From Acidobacteriota bacterium (lineage in GTDB: Bacteria; Acidobacteriota; Holophagae; Holophagales; Holophagaceae), in the NCBI GenBank assembly GCA_016213735.1, contig JACQZU010000017.1, positions 62,001 to 126,000 on the forward strand: a stretch of DNA of 64,000 nt, in the 5' to 3' direction. The position numbers were made by a program, and so were the translations under genes. Below are positions 50,685-60,113 of the stretch, in pieces (position 1 is the stretch's first letter; the number at the start of each line of letters is the position of its first letter). The notes beneath the pieces are model-generated. The model had not been told where the DNA came from. It ran no database searches and worked only from the letters and a program-made list of their open reading frames with translations.

Positions 50685-51149
50685 CTACATAAGATCTTTC
50701 AGCTTTTCCAGGACTTCCTCCACGTGTCCCCGGACGCTCACCTTGGGCCAGGCGTGGCGGACGATTCCCTTCGGGTCCACGAGGTAGGTGCTGCGGATGA
50801 TCCCTTCCATCTCGCGGCCATACATGACCTTTCTCCCGAAGGCTCCCAGGGCCTTCAGAAGGGAAGCCTCCGGGTCGGAAAGCAGGCGGAAGGGCAGGGA
50901 GTGCTTGGCGATGAATCCCTGGTGACTCTTCACGGAGTCCCTGGAAAGGCCGTAGACCTGCGCGCCCAGGGCCTGGACCCGGGACCAGTGGTCCCGGAAG
51001 TCGCAGGCCTCCGTGGTGCAACCCGGCGTGTTGTCCTTGGGATAGGCATAGATCACGGTCCACCCTCCCCGGAGCGTGGCGGGAGTGACGCGGTTGCCCA
51101 GGTCATCCTCCAGGTCGAAATCAGGAAGAGCTTTTCCGACCAGCGTCAT
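50685..51149 (-). CDS. bcp: Peroxiredoxin, BCP/PrxQ family
   Basis: A 154-residue thiol peroxidase that detoxifies hydroperoxides. The peroxidatic cysteine is C44 in TPGCTTEACDF and the resolving cysteine C49, the spacing typical of BCP. The segment YGREMEGIIRSTYLVDPKG follows the usual fold. Its ATG overlaps the upstream permease stop as ATGA, so it is the last gene of the SBP-permease-permease operon, an unusual partnership. Confidence 0.95.
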   Translation of the reverse strand: MTLVGKALPDFDLEDDLGNRVTPATLRGGWTVIYAYPKDNTPGCTTEACDFRDHWSRVQALGAQVYGLSRDSVKSHQGFIAKHSLPFRLLSDPEASLLKALGAFGRKVMYGREMEGIIRSTYLVDPKGIVRHAWPKVSVRGHVEEVLEKLKDLM

Positions 51150-51856
51150 GGAGCCTCCTTCGTCGTGGCCCCCCATGCTAGCGCCAGGACCACTCCAAGC
51201 GATGCCCAGCCCAGGGGCGTAGGATCGGTGGCCAGGCGGGGGAGCTGTTCCTGGAGGATTCTCCCGAGGCCATCCCGTTCGGGACCGGGGCCCAGGCCCA
51301 GGGCGGAGAGGGTCAATTCTCCCCAGAGGGCACCCACCCAGGCCCCGGGCAGGAGCGCAGCCCCTTGATCCCGGAAGAAGGGAAGCCAGGACCTCCACTG
51401 GTGGAGGGGGCCTGCCCCCAGGCAGCGCCCTGAGGCCCAAGCCGGACCGGCCAGGAAGGGGTCAAGGCGCGCCCGCAGCGGGGGCTCGAGGTGGAGGGCC
51501 CCCAGCAGGGCCAGCAGGGGAAGGAGGAGGGCCCATCCCAGCCCCCCCGTGACCCCGGCCAATGGGATCAGGAAGAGCAAGGGCGGGGCGCTGCGCAGGG
51601 CGCTCCGGGCCGCATCCCCCCGCGCCCGGGAGGCCGCCAGGATCAGGGCCGTCCCCACGGCCAGGAGGGCTGCGGTGGCTGCGAAAGCGGCGCTCCGGGT
51701 GCTGGCCAGGACCAGACGGGCCAGGGCGTCCCGGCCCAGGTCGTCCCGTCCCAGGGGATGGACCAGCATCGGTGGAAGGGGTCCAAGGAAGGGCCGAATC
51801 GGAAGGTCGGGCAGCAGCAGGGCCCCGGGCAGGAACAGGAAGGCCAGCTTCTTCAT
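51146..51856 (-). CDS. ABC transporter permease, DppC/OppC-like
   Basis: A 236-residue membrane protein with about five hydrophobic segments. The N-terminal stretch HPLGRDDLGRDALARLVLASTRSAAFA is the usual DppC/OppC motif (HPLGTDxLGRDxLSRLxxG). The C-terminal inner-membrane helices carry GELTLSALGLGPGPERDGLG, resembling the conserved loop of these permeases. Peptide or nickel uptake is the standard role. It overlaps both neighbours by four bases. No ATPase gene lies in this operon. Confidence 0.82.
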   Translation of the reverse strand: MKKLAFLFLPGALLLPDLPIRPFLGPLPPMLVHPLGRDDLGRDALARLVLASTRSAAFAATAALLAVGTALILAASRARGDAARSALRSAPPLLFLIPLAGVTGGLGWALLLPLLALLGALHLEPPLRARLDPFLAGPAWASGRCLGAGPLHQWRSWLPFFRDQGAALLPGAWVGALWGELTLSALGLGPGPERDGLGRILQEQLPRLATDPTPLGWASLGVVLALAWGATTKEAP

Positions 51857-52488
51857 CGCGGCCCCTCCCCCCGCCGAAGCAGGGACCAGAGCCCGGCCAG
51901 GAAGGCGATCCACAAGGCCATGCCCAGGTGGTCCCGGCGAGCCACCCGCTCCATCCAGTCCGAGCCCAGGCCCGGGAGGCCCAAGATCCGCTCCAGCACC
52001 AGGGTGGCGGTGATCCACACCGGCAGCCTCGCCGCGAGCCACCGGGGCGCCAGGGCCGCGAGGGCCCCCCTTCGGGCCCGGAGGACCACCCTCCGGCCCC
52101 AGGCCTTCGGGAAGGGTGCTTCCACGGGCAGGGCCTGGCCCAACCACCTCACCTCCCCCGGAAGGGCCGCCAGGAGAAAGGCAGCGCCGAGCCCCGCCCA
52201 GCCCGGGGCCTCCCACCCCCGGGGCCACAGGGCCAGCACCAGGGCGCCCCACAGAAACTCCGGCACGGCGTCCAGGATGGTCAGGCTGCCGGACCGGCTG
52301 AGGCCGGGACCCAGGACCCATGCGGCGCCCAGGGAGGCCAGGCCCAGCATTCCGAGGATGACCATGGAGCCGAGAAGACCCGCCCAGGGGAGCTGAGGCG
52401 CCGGTGCGTGTTTCCAGGGGCCCCCGGGAAGGAGCAGCGCACCGGCCAGCGCCACCCCCCACACCACCCAGCCGGGCCAGGATTTCAT
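51853..52488 (-). CDS. ABC transporter permease, short DppB/OppB-like
   Basis: A 211-residue protein with about six hydrophobic segments, shorter than the ~300 of typical DppB. LTILDAVPEFLWGALVLALW resembles the DppB TM3 region, and LPVWITATLVLERILGLPGLGSDWMERVARRDH matches the C-terminal DppB signature (VIVExIFSxPGLGxxxxxAxxxRD). The N-terminal part appears reduced. It overlaps the SBP gene and the next permease by four bases on each side, so all are translationally coupled. Confidence 0.78.
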   Translation of the reverse strand: MKSWPGWVVWGVALAGALLLPGGPWKHAPAPQLPWAGLLGSMVILGMLGLASLGAAWVLGPGLSRSGSLTILDAVPEFLWGALVLALWPRGWEAPGWAGLGAAFLLAALPGEVRWLGQALPVEAPFPKAWGRRVVLRARRGALAALAPRWLAARLPVWITATLVLERILGLPGLGSDWMERVARRDHLGMALWIAFLAGLWSLLRRGEGPR

Positions 52489-53822
52489 TCGATCCAGGTC
52501 CATCCCGCCGCACCGGGGGTGGCCAGGTACATCCCGAAGGGGCAGGGCTCCACCTTCAGGCGGCGGTCCACCCAGGTCACGGAATGGAAGTCCAGGAGGG
52601 GGAGGGCCGCGGCGCTCCGGGACCAGAGGCGTTGCAGGTCCGCCCAGGCGGGATCGCCGGGCCGGCGGAGGCGGGGCACCAGGGAGGCGGAGGCGGGGTC
52701 GGACCAGCCCGTGAAGTTCATGGGCCCCCCTGGCACCAGGTATTCCAGCACGGCCCAGGGGTGGGGCTCGAAGACCACGATGGCGCAGGCCCACTGGAAG
52801 TCCCCGCGCTGCAACCGGGCGTGGTGGATGCCCGCCTCCGCCGGTCGGAGCCGGAGGTCCACGCCGTCCACGCGGGCGCGTTCCCGCAGGGCCAGCAGCA
52901 GTTTCTCCACGAAGGGGTCCCCGGCCACGTGCAGCAATTCCAGGCTCTGTCCTGACAGGGGCGGGGAGAAGGTCAGGTGCATGGCTGGGAAGCCCAGGCT
53001 TTCGGGCCAGAGTCCGCGGCTAGGGCTGGCCTGGGCTCCCAGCAAGTGTGCCGGGAAGGCCTCTCCCCGCCAGCGTTCAAGCCAGGCCAGGGTCCGAGGC
53101 TGCCGGGACCACATCACGAGCTGGGCGTGCATGGGCTGCCGCAGTTCCCGGTGGGTGGGCGGCGGGACGAGGCCCGAGCGGGCCGGAGGCACCCCCAGGC
53201 TCAGCCAACCCTTCTGGAGCTGCTGGAGCACGCTCTCGGCCTCGGGGACAAGGCGGAAGCGGAAGCGGGCGATGCGGGGCCGCAGGAAGTGCTCCCGGGC
53301 GCGGAAGACCCAGGCCCCTTCCTCCCGGGCCAGATGGTAGGGCCCCGTGGCGAGCTCCGGGTTCCCTTCCTTCACGATGGGGACCAGGGCCAGGTCCCGC
53401 AGCAGACGCTCCAGAGGCCGGGAGGAACGAATGGAAACGGCGCCGTCGGAAGCCACCCGGACCTCGAGCCCTTCCAGGGCGGCCCGCTTCGTGGGGCTGG
53501 CGTCGGCCCTGCGCTGGATCTCGCCGTAGGTCCAGGCGAGGTCCGCGGGCCGGAGGAGGCTCCCATCTTGAAACCGGGCAGGCCGGAGGCGGAAGCGGCA
53601 CCATCCGCCCTCCATCCGCCAGTCCAGGGCCAGCCGGGGCACGGGTTTCCCGCTCGAATCCAGCCCCACCAGGGCATCCCCGGTCATGGCCTGGAGGATG
53701 GCCTGCTCGAAGCCTTCGCCCCGGATGAAGTCCAGGGGACCGGGATCCCGGGCGAAACAGTCTTCCACGCTCTGCGCGCCGAGGCGCAGGACGGCCAAGA
53801 GAAACAAGGCATAGAGGCGCAT
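52485..53822 (-). CDS. Extracellular solute-binding protein, family 5
   Basis: A 445-residue exported binding protein for oligopeptides or related solutes. The signal peptide is MRLYALFLLAVLRLGAQS; no lipobox cysteine follows, so it may be soluble in the periplasm. The body shows DFIRGEGFEQAILQAMTGDALVGLD and FRLRPARFQDGSLLRPADLAWTY, which match the SBP_bac_5 pattern (LRxxxFxDGxPLTAxDVxxT). It is first in the operon with two permeases and bcp, and divergent from an ABC exporter gene. Confidence 0.85.
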   Translation of the reverse strand: MRLYALFLLAVLRLGAQSVEDCFARDPGPLDFIRGEGFEQAILQAMTGDALVGLDSSGKPVPRLALDWRMEGGWCRFRLRPARFQDGSLLRPADLAWTYGEIQRRADASPTKRAALEGLEVRVASDGAVSIRSSRPLERLLRDLALVPIVKEGNPELATGPYHLAREEGAWVFRAREHFLRPRIARFRFRLVPEAESVLQQLQKGWLSLGVPPARSGLVPPPTHRELRQPMHAQLVMWSRQPRTLAWLERWRGEAFPAHLLGAQASPSRGLWPESLGFPAMHLTFSPPLSGQSLELLHVAGDPFVEKLLLALRERARVDGVDLRLRPAEAGIHHARLQRGDFQWACAIVVFEPHPWAVLEYLVPGGPMNFTGWSDPASASLVPRLRRPGDPAWADLQRLWSRSAAALPLLDFHSVTWVDRRLKVEPCPFGMYLATPGAAGWTWIE

Positions 53823-53973
53823 GGGGTCGGGGGAGCCCTCCCAGGATCCGCCAGGGGCCTCCCCTTGCCAAGTCTTTGCCTACCCCAGGGCCAGGAAGAG
53901 AACCCCCGGCTGGCCCCGGGGGCGGCGGAGGAGGCACACTGGAGCCGGAGGGCGCTTGCCGCACCCGGGTGGA

Positions 53974-55785
53974 TTGACAGGGCACTGGCTTTGGAAGCTC
54001 TTGAAGCCCCACAAGGGGCGCCTTGCCTCGGGCTTGGGAGCCACCGTCCTGTGCAGCGCGGCAGCCTCCTGGGTGCCCCACTGGTCGGGGAGGGCGGTGC
54101 ACGCCCTCGAAGGCGGGGACTTCGCCCTTTCCCGAAGGATGCTCCTATGGATGCTGGGCTTCACCGTGGTGGCCGGGGTGGGGCGCTACTTCATGCGGAA
54201 CACCCTCATCGGCCTCAGCCGTGAGGTGGAACGCCTCCAGCGGCAGGAGCTCTACGACCACCTCCTGAGCCGCCCCTTCGCGTTCTACGAGCGGCAGCGC
54301 ACCGGGGACCTCATGAGCCGCATCGGGGACGATGTGAACACCGTCCGGATGGCCACGGGGCCGGGTCTCATGAGCATGCTACAGGTTCTCTCCATCCTTC
54401 CCGTCACCCTCGGGCTCATGATCCACACCAATCCCAGGCTCACCCTGGCGGTGATGCTTCCTTTCTCCTTCCTGGCCCTCGGTTTCTACGTGGTCGGGAA
54501 GTGGAGCCACGCGACCCAGCAGAAGCTCCAGCTCGTGACGTCAGCCCTGACCACCTTCAGCCACGAGACCATCAGCGGAGAAAAGGTCGTCCAGGCCTTC
54601 GGCCTGGAAGGGCGGAGGGTGGAGGCCTTCGGGGATCTGAGCCGCCGGCAGGCCCGCCTGAGCATCCTCCAGACGGCGTTTTTCGGGGCCTATGGTCCGC
54701 TGGCCATCTTCTTCAGCGGGGTCGCGGCGCTGGTGCTGGTGGCCTACGGGGGGCAGCTGGTTTTGCGCAAGGAATTGAACCTGGGAGACCTCACGGCCTT
54801 CACGGGCTACCTGGTGGCCCTGGCCTGGCCGGTGATGAGCCTGGGCTGGGCCCTGAACCTGTTCCAGCGGGGCCGGGCCGGGCAGGACCGCATCGAACAA
54901 GTGCTGCACGGGGGGGAAGAGGACCTTCCGGAAAACCCCGGAAGCCTCGTCCTTCCCGAGGGGCCGGCGGCCCTCACCCTGGCGGGGGCCGTCCACCGCT
55001 TCGAATCGGGGAGGGGCCTGGGTCCCCTGGACCTCGACCTTCCGGCCGGGGGAAGCCTGGCCGTGGTGGGGGGCATCGGGAGCGGAAAGACCCTCCTCCT
55101 GCAGATGTTGGCGGGCCTGCGGGAACTTCACGAGGGGACCTGCCGGGTGGATGGATGGCCCCTGGACCGCCGGAACCTCCGCCAACACTGGGCCGGCCTG
55201 GGGTGGGTGCCCCAGGAGGCCTTCCTCTTCTCGGGATCCCTCCGGGAGAACCTGACGATGGGGCGCCCCGGGGCGACGGAGTCCCAGATCCAGGAAGTGG
55301 TGGAGGTGGTCACCCTGGACGACCTCATCCGGCGCCTGCCCCAGGGCCTGGACACGGTGGTCGGAGAGCGCGGGGTGATCCTCTCCGGTGGGGAGCGGCA
55401 GCGGGCGGCCCTGGCCCGGGCCCTGCTCCGGCGCCCCAGGCTGCTGCTGATGGACGACAGCCTCTCGGCGGTGGACGCCGAGACCGAGAGCCGGATCCTG
55501 GACCGCCTTCGTTCGTTCCTCGGCCGGAGCACCCTGGTCCTGGCCACCCACCGGATCTTCGTGGCCGAACTCTGCGAACAGGTCCTGGTCCTCCAGGAGG
55601 GACGGGTCCTCCAGGCGGGCCGGCCCGCGGACCTCGGGGAAAGCCCCGGGCTCTACGCCCGCCTGAAGAGGCTCCAGAGCCTGGAGCGGGAAAGTTCAAG
55701 GACCTCCTCCGGGCCCCGGGATCCGCTCGAGACGCGGACCCATCCTTCAGGCGCCGCCGGCTCACCGGGGGTTGACCCCCCCTAG
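53974..55785 (+). CDS. ABC exporter half-transporter (MdlB-like)
   Basis: A ~603-residue protein with six membrane segments then an ATPase. Walker A is GGIGSGKT, signature LSGGERQR, and Walker B LLLMDDSLSAVD, where the catalytic glutamate is aspartate, as in MdlB-type heterodimer halves. The TMD resembles lipid or drug exporters. No clear ATG: 53821 would overlap the divergent SBP start, and the first 50 codons from there look like noise. A TTG at 53974 is taken as the start, low certainty. A partner half is not in the window. It shares a CTAG stop with the SET gene. Confidence 0.85.
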   Translation: MTGHWLWKLLKPHKGRLASGLGATVLCSAAASWVPHWSGRAVHALEGGDFALSRRMLLWMLGFTVVAGVGRYFMRNTLIGLSREVERLQRQELYDHLLSRPFAFYERQRTGDLMSRIGDDVNTVRMATGPGLMSMLQVLSILPVTLGLMIHTNPRLTLAVMLPFSFLALGFYVVGKWSHATQQKLQLVTSALTTFSHETISGEKVVQAFGLEGRRVEAFGDLSRRQARLSILQTAFFGAYGPLAIFFSGVAALVLVAYGGQLVLRKELNLGDLTAFTGYLVALAWPVMSLGWALNLFQRGRAGQDRIEQVLHGGEEDLPENPGSLVLPEGPAALTLAGAVHRFESGRGLGPLDLDLPAGGSLAVVGGIGSGKTLLLQMLAGLRELHEGTCRVDGWPLDRRNLRQHWAGLGWVPQEAFLFSGSLRENLTMGRPGATESQIQEVVEVVTLDDLIRRLPQGLDTVVGERGVILSGGERQRAALARALLRRPRLLLMDDSLSAVDAETESRILDRLRSFLGRSTLVLATHRIFVAELCEQVLVLQEGRVLQAGRPADLGESPGLYARLKRLQSLERESSRTSSGPRDPLETRTHPSGAAGSPGVDPP

Positions 55786-56312
55786 GCCGTCGTCCTCACG
55801 GAATCCGGGCTCCCCCCAGCCTCGCCCAGGTCCAGCATCCAAGGGGCGACCCAGGGGCGCAGACGGCGGCGGTGGGCCCGGTCCAGGTGGACAAAACCCC
55901 GGATGAGCCCCCGGCAGCGCCGGCTCCCGCAGCGGCAGGGGAAGGGTTCCGCCATGTCCCACTCGGTGCAGTCGTAGTCGAAACTCACCTCGTCCCAGGG
56001 CCTCAGGCGCCGGAGGGCCACCACCTCCCGGTCCCGGATGAAGGCCGAGGGCCGGCAGCTGTGGTTCAGGAAGCGCCAGAAATAGCGGTCCAGGATCAGC
56101 TCCAGGGATGCCTCCGGCGGGACCTCCAGGTGAAGGTCCGGACCCACCTGGAGGGTGTGGCGGTCCGGTCGCCGGGTGAGCTCCCCCTCGATGCGCATGA
56201 TCACCTCTCCCGCCTGGACGGGCCTGGTGGCGAGCACGTGGAAGTTGCCTCCAAGGCGAATGGCGGCGGCCTTCGCATCGGTGGGGACGGACTCCAGCTT
56301 GAGGATGGCCAT
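55782..56312 (-). CDS. SET-domain protein (putative protein lysine methyltransferase)
   Basis: A 176-residue SET-domain protein. RFLNHSCRPSAFIRD is the SET knot NHS[CF] motif; EVSFDYDCTEWDMAEPFPCRCGSRRCRGLI gives the second knot tyrosine and a post-SET CxC-x4-C zinc module. SAM and lysine-channel residues thus look complete. Such proteins are scattered in bacteria and methylate either bacterial proteins or host histones; some are lineage-specific. The ATG at 56312 has AAGGAA five bases upstream. The gene is between PilB and the ABC exporter, convergent with the latter. Confidence 0.9.
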   Translation of the reverse strand: MAILKLESVPTDAKAAAIRLGGNFHVLATRPVQAGEVIMRIEGELTRRPDRHTLQVGPDLHLEVPPEASLELILDRYFWRFLNHSCRPSAFIRDREVVALRRLRPWDEVSFDYDCTEWDMAEPFPCRCGSRRCRGLIRGFVHLDRAHRRRLRPWVAPWMLDLGEAGGSPDSVRTTA

Positions 56313-56509
56313 GCCGGTTCCTTGGGGGGGCAGGGGGATGACGCCGCCAGGGGGATTGGCAGATGAGATCCCGGTCGGGGGTGAATGGTTGAGGCCATTC
56401 TGCAGGAGGGGAAGAATCGTGAAAAGGGCAGCGATGCGCCCCCCAGGCCCATCCGGACGGGGGGAGGCGGCCTTCCCCGCCCCGGGCCGCCCCGGGGGAA
56501 CCCTGACCC

Positions 56510-58183
56510 TCAGCTCCCTTCCCGGAAGGTCACCTTGTTGATCTCGGCGAAGCTGGTGAGGCCCAGGCGGACCTTCTCCAGGGCGCTCTCCCGGAGGCTC
56601 TGCATCCCGTGGCGGCGGGCGGCGGCCTTGATGTCCCGGAGGCTGGCCCGGTTGGAGATGAGGTCGCGGATCTCGTCGTTCATTCCCATGAACTCGACGA
56701 TGGCCTGGCGGCCACGGTAGCCGGTTCCATTGCAGTCCACGCAGCCCCCCTTCTCGAAGAAGGCCGCGGTCTCGCCCCAGGCGGGATCCACCCCGTTGTC
56801 CACGAGCTCCTGGGCCGGGGGCATGGGGAGCGGCCGCTTGCACTTGGGGCAGAGGGTGCGCACCAGGCGCTGGGCCAGGATGCAGTTGAGCGCCGAGACG
56901 AAGTTGTAGACCTCCACCCCCATGTGCTGGAAGCGGTAGATCACGTCCAGGGTGTTGTTGGCGTGGACCGTGGTGAAGACCAGGTGGCCCGTGAGGGCGG
57001 ACTGGATGGCGATCTGGGCGGTCTCGGGATCGCGGATCTCCCCCACGAGGATCTTGTCGGGATCATGGCGCAGGATGGACCGGAGGCCCACCGCGAAGGT
57101 GAGGCCCTTCTTCTCGTTCACCGGGATCTGGGTGACACCCTCGAGCTGGTACTCGACGGGGTCCTCGATGGTGATCAGTTTCTCTTCGGGGCTGCGGATC
57201 TCGCTGAGGATGGCATAGAGGGTGGTCGTCTTGCCCGATCCGGTGGGTCCCGTGACCAGGAACATCCCGTAGGGCTCCTTGGCGAAGCGTCTGATCTTCA
57301 GCAGCTCCCGCGGGGAGAAACCGAGGATGTCCAGGGTGAGGCTCTTGAATTCCTCGCTGAGGTTCTCCTTGTCCAGGATGCGGATGACGCCGTCCTCGCC
57401 GTGGATGGTGGGCATGATGCTCACGCGGAAATCGATGGCCCTCCCCCGGACCTTCAGCTTGAATCGGCCGTCCTGGGGCTTGCGCTTCTCCGCGATGTCC
57501 AACTCGGACATGACCTTGATGCGGCTGATGATGGGGGATGCGAAGCGCCGGTCGATGGGGTCCGCCGCGGGGTAGAGGCTGCCGTCGATGCGGTACTTGA
57601 TCTGGAAGCCCGCGGCGGTGGTCTCCATGTGGATGTCCGAGGCCCGCCGCTGGAGGGCGTTGAAGATGGTGGTGTCCACCAGGCGCACGATGGGTGCTTC
57701 GTCCTTGTCGGTGAGGCGCTCGAGGTCCAGGACCTCGTCATCCACGTCCTTCTCGGTGAGCACCTGGATCCTCAGGGCCTCCCCGGCGTCGTCCATCACC
57801 TTCTGGCCGCTCTCGGATTTCTTCAGCACCTCCTGGATCTGCGCCATGGGAGCCCCCGCGAAGCGCAGGGGCCGCTTGAGCTGGGTGCGGAGCACGTCCT
57901 GGACCACCACGTCCAGGGGGTCCGCCATGGCCAGAAGGAGCGCCCCGTCCTTTTCATGGACGGGCACGAAATGGTGCTTGAGCATCAGGTCGAGGGAGAC
58001 CGCCTGGAACAGGGCGAAGTCAACCGGTTCCTTGGTCAGGTCCAGGTTCGGATAGAGGCCTGGACGAAGTTCGGTCTTGGTGAGGTCGGCGGAATCCAAG
58101 CCCGATTGAAGTTCCCCGCCTGAAAGGATGTGGGTGAGTTCGTCGGTGGTCGGCCCGGTGGAGGCATGCTTCGGCGTGTTCAT
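56510..58183 (-). CDS. PilB/GspE-family type IV pilus or type II secretion ATPase
   Basis: A 557-residue hexameric motor ATPase. The N-terminal T2SSE_N domain (~40-150) precedes the ATPase domain with arginine-rich linker. Walker A is GPTGSGKT (312-319), the Asp box region ITIEDPVEYQ follows, and Walker B includes ILVGEIRD (E382). A tetracysteine zinc site is formed by C445xxC448 and C481xxC484, as in GspE/PilB. It is alone here: no gspF, pilT or pilin genes are beside it, so pilus or secretion cannot be decided. The gene is divergent from nuoA. Confidence 0.93.
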   Translation of the reverse strand: MNTPKHASTGPTTDELTHILSGGELQSGLDSADLTKTELRPGLYPNLDLTKEPVDFALFQAVSLDLMLKHHFVPVHEKDGALLLAMADPLDVVVQDVLRTQLKRPLRFAGAPMAQIQEVLKKSESGQKVMDDAGEALRIQVLTEKDVDDEVLDLERLTDKDEAPIVRLVDTTIFNALQRRASDIHMETTAAGFQIKYRIDGSLYPAADPIDRRFASPIISRIKVMSELDIAEKRKPQDGRFKLKVRGRAIDFRVSIMPTIHGEDGVIRILDKENLSEEFKSLTLDILGFSPRELLKIRRFAKEPYGMFLVTGPTGSGKTTTLYAILSEIRSPEEKLITIEDPVEYQLEGVTQIPVNEKKGLTFAVGLRSILRHDPDKILVGEIRDPETAQIAIQSALTGHLVFTTVHANNTLDVIYRFQHMGVEVYNFVSALNCILAQRLVRTLCPKCKRPLPMPPAQELVDNGVDPAWGETAAFFEKGGCVDCNGTGYRGRQAIVEFMGMNDEIRDLISNRASLRDIKAAARRHGMQSLRESALEKVRLGLTSFAEINKVTFREGS

Positions 58184-58343
58184 GATTCATCTTAGTGCGG
58201 CGGCAAGGTGAAAGGTTGCTGACAGATCCAGGATCCCGGGCCTGGGCGGGGTGTGCCGGTGGTCAATACGGGGGCCCGGGCGAGAATCCAGCGTTGACCA
58301 TCCCCGAAGGCGCCCCGCACAATGATCGGAATCGGGAGGGCCC

Positions 58344-58697
58344 ATGCGAGCCTACGCAGCCATCCTTCTGCTCGCCCTGGTCGCCGCGTGCATTCCAGTG
58401 GCGGTGTGGACTTTGGCCTATTTCGTGGCCCCCAAATTCCCCAACCCGACCAAGGCGACCAACTACGAGTGCGGCATCACCAGCCCGGGGGAGGCCCGCG
58501 AGAAGTTCCACGTCCGGTACTACCTGATCGCCGTGATGTTCCTGGTCTTCGACGTGGAGTCCGTCTTCCTCTTCCCCTTTGCCGTCCAATTCAAGGAACT
58601 GGCCCTCTTCGGCATCATCGAGATCGGGATCTTCCTGTTCCTTCTCCTGTTCGGGTACTTCTACATCTGGAAGAAGGGCGCCCTGAACTGGGAATGA
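58344..58697 (+). CDS. nuoA: NADH-quinone oxidoreductase subunit A
   Basis: A 117-residue membrane subunit with three helices. NYECGITSPGEAREKFHVRYYLIAVMFLVFDVESVFLFPFAV is the family signature, including the acidic FDVE segment near the quinone site. GGGAGGGCCC precedes the ATG. It is the first gene of the cluster, divergent from the PilB/GspE gene. Confidence 0.97.
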   Translation: MRAYAAILLLALVAACIPVAVWTLAYFVAPKFPNPTKATNYECGITSPGEAREKFHVRYYLIAVMFLVFDVESVFLFPFAVQFKELALFGIIEIGIFLFLLLFGYFYIWKKGALNWE

Positions 58698-58727
58698 ACA
58701 GGCACCCCTAGGCCACGGAGGCAGCAC

Positions 58728-59234
<507 letters not shown>

Positions 59235-59237
59235 ACC

Positions 59238-60113
59238 ATGGATACCCCCGAGAACGGCACTCCCACCCCCGAAGCCCCCGCCGCGGGCCCCTACGTGTAC
59301 GACCTTGCGGCCAGCCCCCAGCGTCAGGTCGTCCTTCCCAAGACGGCACCCCTCCCCAGCCTGAAGGCCTACCGGGCCGAAGTCGCCGCGGCCCAGGCCG
59401 CCGACGAGGCCAAGTGGCAGAAGATGCTCGCGGACTTTGAGACCGCGAAGGCCAAGGCCGCGGAGGAGGGCAAGCCCGAACCCAAGGCCCCGGTGCGTCC
59501 CGTTCCAAGGAAGGACGACAACGACGTGAAGACCCCCTTCCCGACGGAAGCGGCGGATCCCGACCTCCATCGCCTGGTGGAACTCCTGGCGGACAAGGTC
59601 GAGGAAGTCTTCGAGCAGGCCGGCGAGCTGGTCTGCCAGGTCCGGAAGGAGTGCGTCCTGGAGACCCTGCTGCTCTGCCGGGACGACGAGCAGCTCAAGT
59701 ACGACCTCCTGGCCGACGAGACCGCGACCCACTTCCCCGCCGCCCGGGACTTCGCCTTCTCGGTGGTCTACCAGCTCACCAGCATCTCCCGCCGGAAGAA
59801 GCTCCGGATCCGCATCCTGATTCCCGAGGGCTTCGAGCCCGACAGCGCCTTCCCCGCCTACCCCACCGCTAACTGGCTGGAGCGGGAGATCTACGACATG
59901 CTTGGGATCCGCTTCCGCCAGCATCCCGACATGACCCGCATTCTCTGCCCGGAGGGCTGGGAAGGCTGGCCCCTCCGCAAGGAGTACCCGGTCGTGGGCC
60001 TCGGCCAGCGGGACATCGACTTCCGGGAGGACCGCTCCGGCGTCCTCATGCGCATGGCGATGGAGAAGGCCGGGCAGATGGGCATCAACCTGAAGGTGCC
60101 GAAGGCCGACTGA
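59238..60113 (+). CDS. nuoC: NADH-quinone oxidoreductase subunit C, with long N-terminal extension
   Basis: A 291-residue subunit. The canonical NuoC fold starts near residue 105 and ends with ERIEDMLG-like REIYDMLGIRFRQHPDMTRILCPEGWEGWPLRKEYP, the 30-kDa family motif. The first ~100 residues are rich in Ala, Pro, Glu and Lys (e.g. KAKAAEEGKPEPKAPVRP) and have no counterpart in usual NuoC; they may be disordered. The start follows nuoB by three bases with a weak ribosome site, so translation is coupled. Confidence 0.95.
   Translation: MDTPENGTPTPEAPAAGPYVYDLAASPQRQVVLPKTAPLPSLKAYRAEVAAAQAADEAKWQKMLADFETAKAKAAEEGKPEPKAPVRPVPRKDDNDVKTPFPTEAADPDLHRLVELLADKVEEVFEQAGELVCQVRKECVLETLLLCRDDEQLKYDLLADETATHFPAARDFAFSVVYQLTSISRRKKLRIRILIPEGFEPDSAFPAYPTANWLEREIYDMLGIRFRQHPDMTRILCPEGWEGWPLRKEYPVVGLGQRDIDFREDRSGVLMRMAMEKAGQMGINLKVPKAD

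Noticed and set aside
53821-53973. N-terminal 51 codons of the ABC exporter starting at the ATG at 53821
   Set aside because: The start overlaps the divergent gene start and the translation is low-complexity; the natural TMD begins after it.
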